Assembly: GCA_943787225.1 (NCBI GenBank)
Contig: CALSLP010000004.1
Coordinates: 1 to 64,000 of the forward strand
DNA length: 64,000 bases
DNA from: an uncultured Alphaproteobacteria bacterium
GTDB lineage: Bacteria; Pseudomonadota; Alphaproteobacteria; MPNO01; UBA2964
Direction: 5' to 3'
Made by a program: the position numbers and the translations under genes. Under the pieces are notes generated by a model, which saw only the letters and a program-made list of their open reading frames with translations, was not told the DNA's origin and ran no database searches. Position 1 is the stretch's first letter, and every line of letters begins with the position of its first letter. Shown here in pieces: positions 8,375-16,047 of the stretch.

Positions 8375-8631
8375 TTAGTGGATGACGTCGAGAGGTTCGA
8401 GCAGGCGCTCGTCCACGCCCATCTCGAGAAGTTTTTCGGAGTAGCTCCGCGCCAGTAGGGCGTGCGTAGACCGCACCCTCGCGGGTATCGGGCTGCGACC
8501 AAGTTCCAGAGGTGGCAGACCTCGGTCTGCCCGATCCTGTGGATACGTCCGAACCGCTGCTCTATCTTGTTGGGGTTCCACGGAAGATCGTAGTTAACCA
8601 TCAAATGTCCGCGCTGAAGGTTAACGCCCCT
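8375..8631 (-). pseudogene. SNF2-family helicase C-terminal remnant (DrmD-like)
   Basis: The minus strand encodes the end of helicase domain 2: [19 protein letters not shown] (motif V region), then [18 protein letters not shown] (motif VI with its arginine fingers). A frame change follows, then [20 protein letters not shown] at the stop. The wording of these motifs is that of bacterial SNF2 helicases such as DrmD of class 1 DISARM phage defence and related RapA-like proteins. IS copy 3 cuts the gene immediately before GVNLQ, removing the ATPase core. Non-functional here; the exact subfamily is inference. Confidence 0.65.
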
Positions 8632-9183
8632 CGCCGGCGGCTCTATCACAAGGACAGCTCGATCATCCGGCTGCGGCCAACCCATCCCAATCACGTCTGG
8701 GCCATCGACTTCGTACACGACAAGCTCAGCAACGGTCGGAGCTACAAGATGCTGACCGTTCTGGATGAGTACACCCGCCAGGTGCTGGCTGTGACGGTTC
8801 GCACCCGGATGGGTGCTGACGATGTGTTGGAAGCGCTGTACCCGCTGCTCCTGCGCCACGGCACCCCGGAATACATCCGCTCTGACAATGGTCCCGAGTT
8901 CATCGCACAGGCAATGCAGGACTGGCTGGCAAGGGTCGGCATCAAGCCCATCCGGATCTATCCCGGTTCACCCTGGGAGAACGGATACAACGAACGCTTC
9001 AACGGCACCCTCCGCCGCGAGGTGCTCAACGCCGAGTGGTTCACGACGACAAAGCAGGCTCAGATTGTCATCAACCAGTGGCTCAGACAGTACAATCACG
9101 TGCGACCACATCAGGCCCTGAACATGCGGCCGCCAGTGCCCGAAACTCTAATCACAAATGGCACTGAACTTGGGGGCTAGACA
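8632..9183 (+). mobile_element. IS3-family insertion sequence, copy 3 (5'-truncated)
   Basis: Homology to copies 1 and 2 begins at CGCCGGCGG (8632) inside orfB and continues to the right end GACA at 9183. About 635 bp of the left part, including all of orfA, are missing. The remaining orfB frame (integrase core with RSDNGPEF and GYNERFN) is open to the TAG at 9178-9180. It differs from the other copies at many third positions, so it is an older or separately acquired copy. It joins the helicase remnant on the left and a truncated gene on the right. Confidence 0.8.
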
Positions 9184-9533
9184 TTGTCGGGCAGGCCCTT
9201 GAAAAAGATGGTCATCATATTGAGACGTGGGACTCCGGTCAGAATGCCATCGCACAGATTGTCGGAATCATTGAAAACCGAAAAACGTTCATTGTCGTTC
9301 GAACGGTTCGGTATCCGGCCAAGGAGGCAGAGTTTGAGAAAGACGAATTGCGACTAGCGGGCGAACTTGCGGCTAGGCGTGATGCTGATCTCAAGATTGC
9401 GTCTGTTTCCCTCGCGAGTGCGGATGATCCCTTTGGCCCTAGTGGCACAAATGTTCATCCGATCTATCGGGGTGCTGGCTTGATCCCGCGTTTCACCGGA
9501 TTAGCCAACCCAAAAATAATAGTGGATGGTTAG
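9184..9533 (+). pseudogene. C-terminal fragment of an unknown protein
   Basis: An open frame enters directly from the IS end and reads VGQALEKDGHHIETWDSGQN, then KTFIVVRTVRYPAKEAEFEK, and ends LANPKIIVDG at 9533. It is clearly protein-like over 115 residues but has no start, so the IS removed its 5' part. I do not recognise the family. Confidence 0.5.
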
Positions 9534-9557
9534 CCGGGGAGGGCGTTGGCTGATCCG

Positions 9558-9587
9558 TGGTGCAGATAAGAATTGTAATCTGCACCA
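9558..9587. repeat. 10-bp perfect inverted repeat upstream of alpA-like gene
   Basis: TGGTGCAGAT (9558-9567) and ATCTGCACCA (9578-9587) are perfect inverted arms around a 10-base AT-rich spacer. It lies about 65 bases upstream of the AlpA-like gene. It may be an operator for AlpA autoregulation, a terminator for the truncated gene at 9533, or part of an attachment region. No T-run follows. Confidence 0.45.
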
Positions 9588-9651
9588 TGCGATCGGGTGA
9601 GAAAGCGAACATCTTCCAAGGGGTATCAAAGCAACCTCGGAAGGAGCTGAA

Positions 9652-9840
9652 ATGACTGAAACCATCCTACGCCGCCCGGACGTTGAAAAACGATGCGGGC
9701 TTTCGCGATCGACAATTTATCAATTGATGACCGAAGACGCGTTTCCCCGGCCTGTCAGGCTCGGTAAACGAGCCGTCGGGTGGCGCGAATCTGATATCGC
9801 GTCATGGCTGGACGGATTGTCCAGTTCGGATGCCGCATGA
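9652..9840 (+). CDS. AlpA-family regulator / excisionase-like protein
   Basis: A 62-residue winged-helix-like DNA-binding protein of the AlpA (HTH_17) type found in prophages and genomic islands, where it controls integrase expression or assists excision. It shows the pattern ILRRPDVEKRCGLSRSTIYQ, then FPRPVRLGKRAVGWRESDI, ending WLDGLSSSDAA. GGAAGGAG lies six bases upstream of the ATG. Its stop overlaps the start of the next gene (ATGA). No integrase gene is visible in the window. Confidence 0.85.
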   Translation: MTETILRRPDVEKRCGLSRSTIYQLMTEDAFPRPVRLGKRAVGWRESDIASWLDGLSSSDAA

Positions 9841-10722
9841 TGGATATCGACGCAGCAACATTGACAAAGACACTCCGCGGCAAGTGGCACGGCCTATATG
9901 GACTCGCTTATTGCCCGGCACATCGAAACACGCGCACCCCGGCTTTAAGCCTCGCCAATGGTAAGTCAGGGAGGCTTCTCGCGTATTGTCATGCAGGCTG
10001 CGATTTTCCAGCAATCATGGATTCTTTGCGCGAGCTTGGGCTGCTTAATAACGATCTAATCCGCACTGCGCCAATTGAAGCAGGACTAACAAGGCGACGT
10101 TCCCGGGGTAAGTCTCAAACCGTAAATCAGCCAGCACGAGCAAATCTAATCTGGTCCAAAGCGCGACCAACCAAAGACACACAGGCGGAGACTTATCTGC
10201 GAGCACGCGGCATCACTTGCCAATTGCCTGACACCCTCAGGTTTTCTCCTTCATGCTGGCACAATACCGGTTCGCATCATCCGGCGATGGTCGGGCTTGT
10301 AGAGGGCGGTCATTCATTTGCGGTGCATCGGACCTATCTGCAGGCGGATGGATCAGGCAAGGCGCAGGTCCAATCCGCCAAGATGATGCTGGGCCCATGC
10401 GCAGGCGGTGCTGTTCGACTATCTCAAACTGACGGAACGCTTCTGATCTGCGAAGGAATAGAGACGGGGGCTATCGCTTTTGTCAGGGCTTCTCCAAGGC
10501 CCGGCAACTGTTTGGGCTGCGTTGTCTACAAGTGGCGTGAAATCGCTGAGACTGCCGCCACAAACAGGGCTTTTGACCGTCGCTGCTGATGGCGACGCAC
10601 CGGGCAGAGAGGCGGCGTACGCTCTGGCCTCACGGGCAGATTCATTGGGCTGGGTAGTTTCTCTGTTACCTGCACCCGAGGGGCGCGACTGGAACGATGT
10701 TCTGCAAGGCGGTGCAGCATGA
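9837..10722 (+). CDS. Zinc-finger/Toprim primase-like protein, frame broken near 10480
   Basis: This looks like a phage or island primase-helicase-type protein. An N-terminal zinc-finger-like block has CPAHRNTRTPALS and YCHAGCDF. A Toprim domain has LLICEGIETG in the first frame. After a one-base change near 10480 the second frame continues GLLQGPATVWAALSTSGV, VAADGDAPGREAA (the DxD part) and ends RDWNDVLQGGAA at 10722. Joined length is about 295 residues. The start MMDIDAA overlaps the AlpA stop. It is expected to prime replication of the element. Confidence 0.7.
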
Positions 10723-12220
10723 GCGCCCCCGCAGCGGTCCCGTTCCGCTCCGAGTCTCCGCAACCGCTACTGCGAGAAACCGCGGCCGGGCAGTCTTTTC
10801 CTGTAGCTGCGCTGGGCCCCCTCAGGGCGGCGGTGGAGGCCGTGCAGGGGATGACCCTTGCACCGGTTCCTATTCCGGCTGCATCGGCTCTGGCGACGGC
10901 ATCGCTGGCAGTTCAGGGCTTCGCGGATGTGGAGACATTGGGCGGCACCCGGCCCTTATCTCTTTTCGCCCTGACTATCGCACAATCGGGCGAACGAAAA
11001 TCCAGTTGCGACGCCCCCCTGATGGCCGCTCTGCGTGCTTTCGAGAGGGGCGAGGCGAGGACCCAGCTTGCCGCGATGGAACGCTGGCGCAACGCGCAAG
11101 CACTCTGGAAAGGCGAACGAGACCGCATCCTTGCGCAAGCCAAAAAAAGCAAAGGCGGAAAACAAATTGCAGCGGAGGCCGACCTTCAAGCGCTTGGTGA
11201 CCAGAACCCGCAGCACCGCCTGCAGCCGACCGCGTAGTGACCGAACCAACCTATGAGGGATTGACCCGGTTGTTTGTGCAGGGACAACCTTCGCTCGGCA
11301 TTTTTTCTGATGAGGGCGGACAATTTTTGGGCGGTTTCGCAATGTCCAGTGACAACCGACAGAAGACGTTGGCCGCTCTGAATGACTTATGGCAGGGAAA
11401 TCCCATTAGGCGCACTCGTCAGGGTGATGGCTCTTTTACGCTCTACGGCAGACGTCTGGCCGTGCATTTGATGGTCCAACCCGGCGTGGCGCGTACTTTC
11501 ATGGCCGACCCGATGGCTGCCGATACGGGTTTCCTCCCTCGCTTCCTGATTTGTGAACCGCCCAGCACCATAGGCACCCGGCTACACGCGTTAGCTCGAC
11601 ACGATGGCCGGGCGTTGGCGGACTTCTCTGGACACCTGCGCCACATTTTGGAATCGCCCATGCCGATGGACCTGGAGACACTCGAGCTTACTCCCCGCAC
11701 GTTGTCATTAAATCACGATGCGCGGGCGCTTCTCGTGGGATTTTCTGACACCATAGAACAGGCGCAGGCGCCTGACGGAAACCTGGCATACGTCAGGGGC
11801 TATGCAAGTAAGTCGGCGGAACAAGCGGCCCGCATCGCCGCGGTGCTTACCTTGTGGGACGACTTATCTGCCTCAGAGGTCTCGTCGCAGGCGATGGCAT
11901 GGGGTATCGAGTTGGCGCAGTTCTACCTGAGTGAAGCTTTGCGATTGGCAGACGCCGCGACGGTATCCGCTGAAATCGAACGGGCAGAATCGCTTCGCAA
12001 ATGGCTTCTCGAAAGATGGACGGAACCGGAAGTGCTGGTGCGAGATGTGATGCGGCTAGCGCCAAGCAGGGCTCTGCGCGAAGCCCCTAAGGCTCGGGCG
12101 GCGCTGGTACTCCTCGAAAAGCACGGCTGGATCGACCCACTTGAACCGGGAACCGTGGTGCGTGGGGTCTCTCGCAAAGAGGCATGGCGTGTCATACGGG
12201 GAAAAGACGATGTGGTTTGA
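10719..12220 (+). CDS. DUF3987 (YfjI-like) protein, frame broken near 11220
   Basis: About 500 residues in two frames: 10719-11237 (from MSAPAAVPFRSESPQ) and 11237-12220 (EPTYEGLTRLFVQGQPSLGI to GKDDVV). DUF3987 proteins follow Toprim primases in phage-like islands and are thought to serve as replication helicase-like components; no complete Walker motif is evident, but FALTIAQSGERKSSCDAPL sits where the NTP-binding segment is expected. ATG overlaps the upstream stop (ATGA). The break near 11220 falls between LQPTA and EPTYEG with no lost homology. Confidence 0.7.
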
Positions 12221-12602
12221 TTCACAGGCCGCGCTCGCGAATATTGAGGGTGATAATCCATTTATTTGCGAACCGGATTCCCGTGCGACTTGTGCGACAA
12301 CGGCGACCCAAACTACCGTAATCCTGCCGCATGTCGCACAAGTCGCACGTGTCGCACGCCCCCTCGCACCCATAACGGAATCCGCCTCGTCCCGAGATGA
12401 TGACACCGAAACCTTCGAAGAGCGTGCAGCGATTTGTCAAATTGAAGGTGGCTTGCCGCGTGCCGAAGCCGAGGCGCTGGCATTTGCTTCATTTGCCTCG
12501 GGCTTTGCCGAAGCGGCGGGCATTGACGACGCCACAATGGCCCGCGTCATAGACGCCGCTGCACGGCGGTTTGATCAGCTTCAAAAGAAAGTCAGGGCAT
12601 GA
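12210..12602 (+). CDS. Hypothetical island protein with a VAQVARVAR repeat
   Basis: 130 residues starting MWFDSQAALANIEGDNPF at 12210, overlapping the end of the DUF3987 gene. Residues about 25-52 are encoded by DNA with a 16-bp perfect inverted repeat, giving RATCATTA and HVAQVARVARP. The C-terminal half is an ordinary alanine-rich helical region (EALAFASFASGFAEAAGIDD). It overlaps the next gene by four bases. Proteins of this position in similar islands are uncharacterised, and I assign no function. Confidence 0.6.
   Translation: MWFDSQAALANIEGDNPFICEPDSRATCATTATQTTVILPHVAQVARVARPLAPITESASSRDDDTETFEERAAICQIEGGLPRAEAEALAFASFASGFAEAAGIDDATMARVIDAAARRFDQLQKKVRA
12283..12357. repeat. 16-bp perfect inverted repeat plus a third heptamer copy
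   Basis: GTGCGACTTGTGCGAC (12283-12298) and GTCGCACAAGTCGCAC (12333-12348) are exact inverse complements 34 bases apart, and a further GTCGCAC follows at 12351-12357. Each arm is itself a near tandem of the heptamer GTCGCAC or its complement. It lies inside a coding frame. Confidence 0.75.
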
Positions 12603-13021
12603 CTGAACGGCTTCCCGACGGTCGATTCAGGCCTGGTATGTCCGGCAACCCCAGCGGTCGCCCAAAGACCGAAAGTGCACGTTTGAGGGCATCTTTGGCT
12701 GAACACGGAGAGCACGTCGCGAAGGTAGTGTTGGATGCTGCATTGGAGGGTGATTTGCAGGCTGCCAAGCTGGTGCTGGACAGAATAAGCCCGCCGTTAA
12801 AGGCACAAGCAGCTCCAGTCCTTCTGGACCTGCCAAACTCCGATAATGCGACTGCCACCGCCGCCGCGATCATTCGTGCTGCGGCTGATGGCGAACTTCC
12901 ACCAGATATTGCTGCGCAGCTGGTTGCTGCGGCCGGCACACTTGCGCGCATCATAGAGATCGACGGACTTAAAGATCGCCTGGAGTCTCTGGAACGAGCG
13001 ATCAAGGAGCAAAAGCAATGA
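12599..13021 (+). CDS. DUF5681-domain protein
   Basis: 140 residues with the typical start LPDGRFRPGMSGNPSGRPK, a basic, glycine-rich N-terminal motif of DUF5681, followed by helical segments and a C-terminal coiled coil (GLKDRLESLERAIKEQKQ). Family members lie in phage and island DNA, often near terminase-like or replication genes; they are suspected to be nucleic-acid binding but uncharacterised. Four-base overlaps link it to both neighbours. Confidence 0.75.
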   Translation: MTERLPDGRFRPGMSGNPSGRPKTESARLRASLAEHGEHVAKVVLDAALEGDLQAAKLVLDRISPPLKAQAAPVLLDLPNSDNATATAAAIIRAAADGELPPDIAAQLVAAAGTLARIIEIDGLKDRLESLERAIKEQKQ

Positions 13022-13476
13022 AAATTCGTGGCACAATCTATGAGGCATTGAGTCCTCGGCAGCGCATTATTGCCGCCATGGATGCAATTGCCCGTGACGA
13101 TTAGGCGGAAATCGAGCGGCTTAAATCCACCTGCCCGATCAAGACATATAGGCAACGCGACGCTGCTTTCAGCGATACAATGGAAGCATTGTTCGGAATT
13201 GGCTTGGCAGTGGAGGCCGACTTGCGCGGCGCGGCCTTGTCGTGGTGGATGGTGCGGGCTATCCCTGAGGAGAGCGGTGCGCTGCTGATAAACATGGCCA
13301 CGATTGAAGCGGCCTGGCTGGCTCTACTGGGCGACATGGGCATAACATCACCGACAGCGACGGCACCGCCAAGGCATCCGTTGGTTGCTCAATTATTGGA
13401 AATCGCACCAGAGCCAGAATCAGAAACGGGGTTTCCAGAAAATTATGAGCTGCTAAAAGCGGGCGTTACATCCTGA
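13018..13476 (+). pseudogene. Island protein interrupted by an in-frame UAG
   Basis: Starting at the ATGA overlap with the DUF5681 gene, the frame reads MKIRGTIYEALSPRQRIIAA, then AIARDD, then TAG at 13102-13104. It continues in the same frame as AEIERLKSTCPIKTY and onward to LKAGVTS at 13476. Composition is equally protein-like on both sides, and an internal ATG at 13180 is unlikely to be the native start. A single substitution of a Gln, Glu or Lys codon would explain it. Function unknown. Confidence 0.6.
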
Positions 13477-13627
13477 AAAGCACGCGTGAAACAGGAAGCA
13501 CGGGCGCGATGTTCAATTTGATAACCATATCCCGAGCCAGGTCTTTTCAGCCCCCAAGTTGATCTGCATTAATTTGGCCACCGAGACCCGTAATGATAGT
13601 CTTTTGGGAGCTAGATTGGAGGCAAAG

Positions 13628-14026
13628 ATGCTTAACGAAATGATTGATAATTCTATTGTAGCAATAATCGGCATTTTACCCATCGGTATTTCGATCCTTG
13701 CATTCATTTATAATTTTAAAAAAAAAATACGCTGTGACCGCTTAACATTCGCGAAGATATTTGCCGCTATATCAATCGTCCCGTTAATTTTTATCTACGC
13801 TGACCTGTCAATGTTGCTTGGGTGGCCATCATTGCCCATAAACCTATCATCCAGCTTCCTCTTTTTGGCGATCGCTGCGTTGGCCTATCCCTTTTGTGCA
13901 CTGGTATGCCAACGAAATTTCGATGCGGGTTTCTCGAAATATGCCGCCTTATTGACATTTCTCCCTTATCTGAACGTCGCCTTTTTCATAATCCTGACCT
14001 TGACGCCGTCCACTAAAAAAATGTGA
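13628..14026 (+). CDS. Small integral membrane protein (about 132 aa, four helices)
   Basis: The ATG at 13628 has TTGGAGG seven bases upstream, which decides it over the upstream in-frame ATG at 13559. Hydrophobic segments cover about residues 8-30, 45-62, 70-92 and 105-125, with basic loops (NFKKKIRCDR), so an inner-membrane protein is likely. The DNA is AT-rich and differs from the replication module to its left, suggesting a separate acquisition. I do not recognise the family. Confidence 0.55.
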   Translation: MLNEMIDNSIVAIIGILPIGISILAFIYNFKKKIRCDRLTFAKIFAAISIVPLIFIYADLSMLLGWPSLPINLSSSFLFLAIAALAYPFCALVCQRNFDAGFSKYAALLTFLPYLNVAFFIILTLTPSTKKM

Positions 14027-14252
14027 AATCATGAGCCTGGTTGATCAGATTCCGCGTTTAGTGACAAATCTTGTGAGAGGCGCCGTCGTGTCTAGCCTAA
14101 AGACCTGAGCTAGTTCTGAATAGATTTTTCTGGGGACCAAGTTCGTCAGATGAGGGCTATCATTCCGGTACGATGAATGATCATAAGTACCATCTCGCCC
14201 AGTTTTACCATTAAGAAACCGTAGAGATTTATTTTCCTCAGGAAGGGCATTA
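14027..14252. other. Gap between membrane-protein gene and nuclease-like gene
   Basis: About 225 bases between convergent genes. I see no gene and no convincing terminator in it. Confidence 0.3.
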
Positions 14253-15395
14253 TTAAGCTGCTTCTCTCGCGTTCAGCGCTTGATTCAGTTCAGCGATTGG
14301 AGCTTGCAGGGCTTTTTTCCAATTTCTGAATATGCTCAACATGCCAAGCGATATATTCCGGCCAACGATCTCGGTCCATATCCACCGCAGGCCATCGCAT
14401 ATTGGAGCCTAGATGCCTTCTTATCATCTAGGCGCAACCACTCGATATGATTTCCAAATGCAGTCTCAATCTTGTCCTTCTGCTGGATGAGGCGATCAAA
14501 AAGCCATTTGTTTTCCTCGGCGGCGGCACGCTCAAACGCAAATTGCACTCGGATTTCGGATTGACCGTAGATTTAAGGTATAGGGGCATGCCCGCAATCC
14601 CGACCCTAGCACTCAGCCAATGGTCTTTGCCAGCGCTAATGTTCGGGTACAGCGTAACTCCGGCCTCTTTCAAGGCGTCCAACACCGTTTCCCAATAGTC
14701 TCGGCGCAATTTGTGGAGGCTCTTTTGTTGGCCTTGCGCGCCCCCGTGCCTCGGTTTCTTTTGCCGCCATACCGATCATGAAATCAGCTGCTTCCGGCGT
14801 TGGGATTACCGGTTGGATATCCACAAACAGCTCATCACCAAACTCATACGGTAAGACCTTGAAACATCGAGCATCTATGCCACTTTCTCTGAGCCATAAG
14901 ACAGTAGCTGTTACCTCCCTTACGGAAGTTGGCGGCGGATGAACATCAGACGTTGGTTGGTTCCCGGGTTCAGGAGAACTTCGTCCAACTCCTGGACCTC
15001 AAGGAATTCACAGATTTGATGCACAGCATTCTCGCCGCCCGCATGCCTATCGAGATATTGCTGATAGATGTCGACAATCTGTGACTTTGTGAGGCTCGAC
15101 ACATAGGCTGCATATTTGAGAGCTTGCCAAGCTACATCGCGACCGGAGTCATCGAGCTTGTTTTCGATCACGACAAGCTGACCATCCCTGTCTAACGCCA
15201 GCAAGTCGAGCCGTTCGCGGGTGTCGGCGAACCCGTCGAATTCTTTCTGAATGATCAAAAGCTCTTCGCCCAAGGGCGTCGGGCTGGTTGGCGAGCCATT
15301 CCTGCAGATGCTCCCGCTCGCGCAAGTTCAGATCAGAAAAGCGCTTTTCTTCGGAGTTTCTTCAGGCGATTTTTAGAGCGGTCTACCTGGAACAT
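14253..15395 (-). pseudogene. DUF4268 / PD-(D/E)XK nuclease-like protein, several frame breaks
   Basis: Minus-strand pieces in all three frames join in order to one protein of about 380 residues: MFQVDRSKNRLKKL, FSDLNLREREHLQEWLAN, IIQKEFDGFADTRERLDLLA, QLVVIENKLDDSGRDV, LPEDIQPVIPTPEAADFMI-like text, YWETVLDALKEAGVTLYPN, ENKWLFDRLIQQKDKIETAF, WPEYIAWHVEHIQKLE and ELNQALNAREAA. The D...IENK pattern is that of PD-(D/E)XK nucleases; the C-terminal part is DUF4268. At least four indels are needed, one at an A-run near 14320. It lies beside the tRNA, where island genes for DNA metabolism or defence are common. Nuclease activity is inferred only. Confidence 0.6.
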
Positions 15396-15569
15396 CCCCA
15401 CCTACTTATCTAAAAGGCTAAAAGATGCCGCAAAACGTCGATATAGTAACAATGTTCCGAGGTGAGCCAACCGATACCTCAGACATCCGCGCCTAATTGG
15501 GGGATGTAATGGGGGATACAAATATACTTATGTATAATTAATCTTTATTTTCCATATGGATAAAAAATA

Positions 15570-15662
<93 letters not shown>

Positions 15663-15674
15663 GCGATGCGCGGG

Positions 15675-15703
15675 ACCATACGGAAAAATATTCTCTTTGT
15701 CAG
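15675..15703 (-). promoter_or_regulatory. Sigma-70-type promoter of tRNA-Ser
   Basis: On the minus strand CTGACA (15703-15698) and TATGGT (15680-15675) are separated by 17 bases, and the -10 ends 12 bases before the tRNA 5' end. Both boxes are near consensus. Confidence 0.5.
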
Positions 15704-15830
15704 CTATTCTCACATTTAGACTTTAAAACAATTTTTTTTGGTTCAATTTGCGAGAAATTTTGTATCAGTATCGCGTTTTCATACATCCCATTTTGCTACT
15801 TTTTCTCTTGAAAAAATAAAATTGTTATAG

Positions 15831-15846
15831 TTAACAATATCTTAAC
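15831..15846 (+). promoter_or_regulatory. Full-consensus CtrA-binding box
   Basis: TTAACAATATCTTAAC fits the alphaproteobacterial CtrA consensus TTAA-N7-TTAA(C) exactly. An inverted arm ATTGTTA just upstream (15821-15827) adds dyad symmetry over 15821-15838. The site lies about 27 bases upstream of the -24 element of the sigma-54 promoter. It is in AT-rich DNA, where such a match can arise by chance. Confidence 0.5.
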
Positions 15847-15872
15847 AATTTTTTTAAGAAAGAAATTAGAGT

Positions 15873-15889
15873 TGGCACGATCCTTGCAT
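15873..15889 (+). promoter_or_regulatory. Sigma-54 (-24/-12) promoter
   Basis: TTGGCACGATCCTTGCAT matches the RpoN consensus at every conserved position: GG of the -24 box at 15874-15875 and GC of the -12 box at 15886-15887, with the invariant ten bases between. The predicted start is near 15899. There is no open reading frame in the expected place, and an intrinsic terminator follows 130 bases later, so it should drive a small RNA. An enhancer-binding activator such as NtrC is required by the mechanism; no perfect NtrC dyad is evident upstream. Confidence 0.8.
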
Positions 15890-15898
15890 ATCTTAACG

Positions 15899-16032
15899 TG
15901 TTCCTGCGGCGTAGCGTTACGCAGGCAGTTTCAAGAGAACCGGGCCGCCACAGGCCCCTCCGACTCCCCCAATGTGTCGGTCCGGTTTCTCAACTGAAAA
16001 GAAACCAGACAACACCCTACGGGGTGTTTTTT
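15899..16032 (+). ncRNA. Candidate sigma-54-dependent small RNA (about 130 nt)
   Basis: Between the RpoN promoter and a strong terminator lies GC-rich, highly structured DNA inside an AT-rich gap. The first hairpin is CCTGCG...CGCAGG (15903-15924). GAGAACCGG (15934-15942) can pair with CCGGTTTCTC (15982-15991), enclosing GGGCC/GGCCC and CCGAC/GTCGG hairpins; alternatively GGTTTC can pair with the downstream GAAACC. C-rich loops (CCCCTCC and CTCCCCC) resemble the anti-Shine-Dalgarno loops of other alphaproteobacterial regulatory RNAs. No start codon with a ribosome site occurs. I know of no described family with this sequence; targets are unknown. Confidence 0.65.
16011..16032 (+). terminator. 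Intrinsic terminator of the candidate sRNA
   Basis: AACACCC (16011-16017), loop TACG, GGGTGTT (16022-16028) and a run of T residues (TTTTTT). A textbook Rho-independent terminator for rightward transcription; on the other strand there is no U-run, so it is not for the oxygenase gene. Confidence 0.85.
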
Positions 16033-16047
16033 ATTACTTTCAAATAT

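Noticed and set aside
12210..12602. Heptamer repeats read as a CRISPR array
   Set aside because: Only three units, partly inverted, with unequal spacing and within a coding frame; no cas genes.
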